Assembly: GCA_938045315.1 (NCBI GenBank) | Contig: CALINM010000161.1 | Span: 1-6,281, forward strand | Reading direction: 5' to 3' | Source of the DNA: an uncultured bacterium | GTDB lineage: Bacteria > CALINM01 | Length of the DNA stretch: 6,281 nt | In this document: positions 6,208 to 6,281 of the stretch, piece by piece | Position numbering within the stretch: the first letter of the stretch is position 1 | How the letters are laid out: each line of letters begins with the position of its first letter | The notes under the pieces: generated by a model | Databases searched by the model: none | What the model saw: only the letters and a program-made list of their open reading frames with translations | What the model was told of the DNA's origin: nothing | Translations under genes and position numbers: made by a program

Positions 6208-6281
6208 TGATACCAAGATATACAAGAGCTGAGATGGCAAAAATATGGGATCAGGAAAATAAATATAAAATATGGTTAGAA
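6207..6281 (+). CDS. purB: Adenylosuccinate lyase, N-terminal fragment cut by the window edge
   Basis: Only 25 codons lie in the window: VIPRYTRAEMAKIWDQENKY and five more residues ending in WLE. This matches the characteristic N-terminus of adenylosuccinate lyases (IPRYTRPEM...IW..ENK...WLE). The enzyme cleaves SAICAR to AICAR and adenylosuccinate to AMP in purine synthesis. The start is GTG, sharing its first G with the TAG stop of mnmG and preceded by a consensus Shine-Dalgarno site. It is presumably co-transcribed with mnmG and translationally coupled to it. The proline usual after Arg at position 8 is alanine here. The rest of the gene, and so its integrity, cannot be judged. Confidence 0.85.
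   Translation, partial: MIPRYTRAEMAKIWDQENKYKIWLE

Overview
The window is a densely coding, strongly AT-rich stretch of bacterial chromosome; I estimate the GC content at about one third or lower by eye. It holds six genes on the minus strand, two on the plus strand, and one short divergent intergenic region (4316-4374). The genes are housekeeping ones with good Shine-Dalgarno sites, several GTG or TTG starts, and junctions of a few bases. A two-subunit dihydroorotate dehydrogenase (PyrD class 1B with PyrK) and a radical SAM enzyme suggest an anaerobe or facultative anaerobe. Firmicutes, Deferribacterota and Desulfobacterota-like lineages would all fit, and the sequence alone does not settle which. 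I see no mobile element, CRISPR array, tRNA, rRNA or strong terminator.

Minus strand, read from 4315 down to 1: a TIGR01212/YtqA-type radical SAM protein, a RimI-type acetyltransferase, pyrK, pyrD, a YihY/BrkB-family membrane protein, and an unrecognised exported protein that runs off the left edge. The genes overlap by 4-14 bases, or are separated by 4 bases at pyrK/pyrD, so they look like one operon. A near-consensus promoter (TTGTTA, 17 bp, TATAAT) lies just upstream of the first gene and would give it a leader of only about 7 bases.

Plus strand, read from 4375 rightward: mnmG (TTG start), then the first 25 codons of purB (GTG start), with a 1-base overlap.

Functionally, the centre concerns tRNA wobble-uridine modification. 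MnmG, with MnmE encoded elsewhere, builds cmnm5U34. YtqA-type radical SAM proteins have been linked, in work on Gram-positive bacteria that I recall from memory, to the next step from cmnm5 to nm5 (the name MnmL was proposed). The two genes sit back to back on a shared 59-bp promoter region, and this is the most interesting point in the window. RimI adds a translation-related modification. PyrD and PyrK perform the fourth step of pyrimidine synthesis and PurB acts in purine synthesis. The exported protein at the left edge is the one real unknown.
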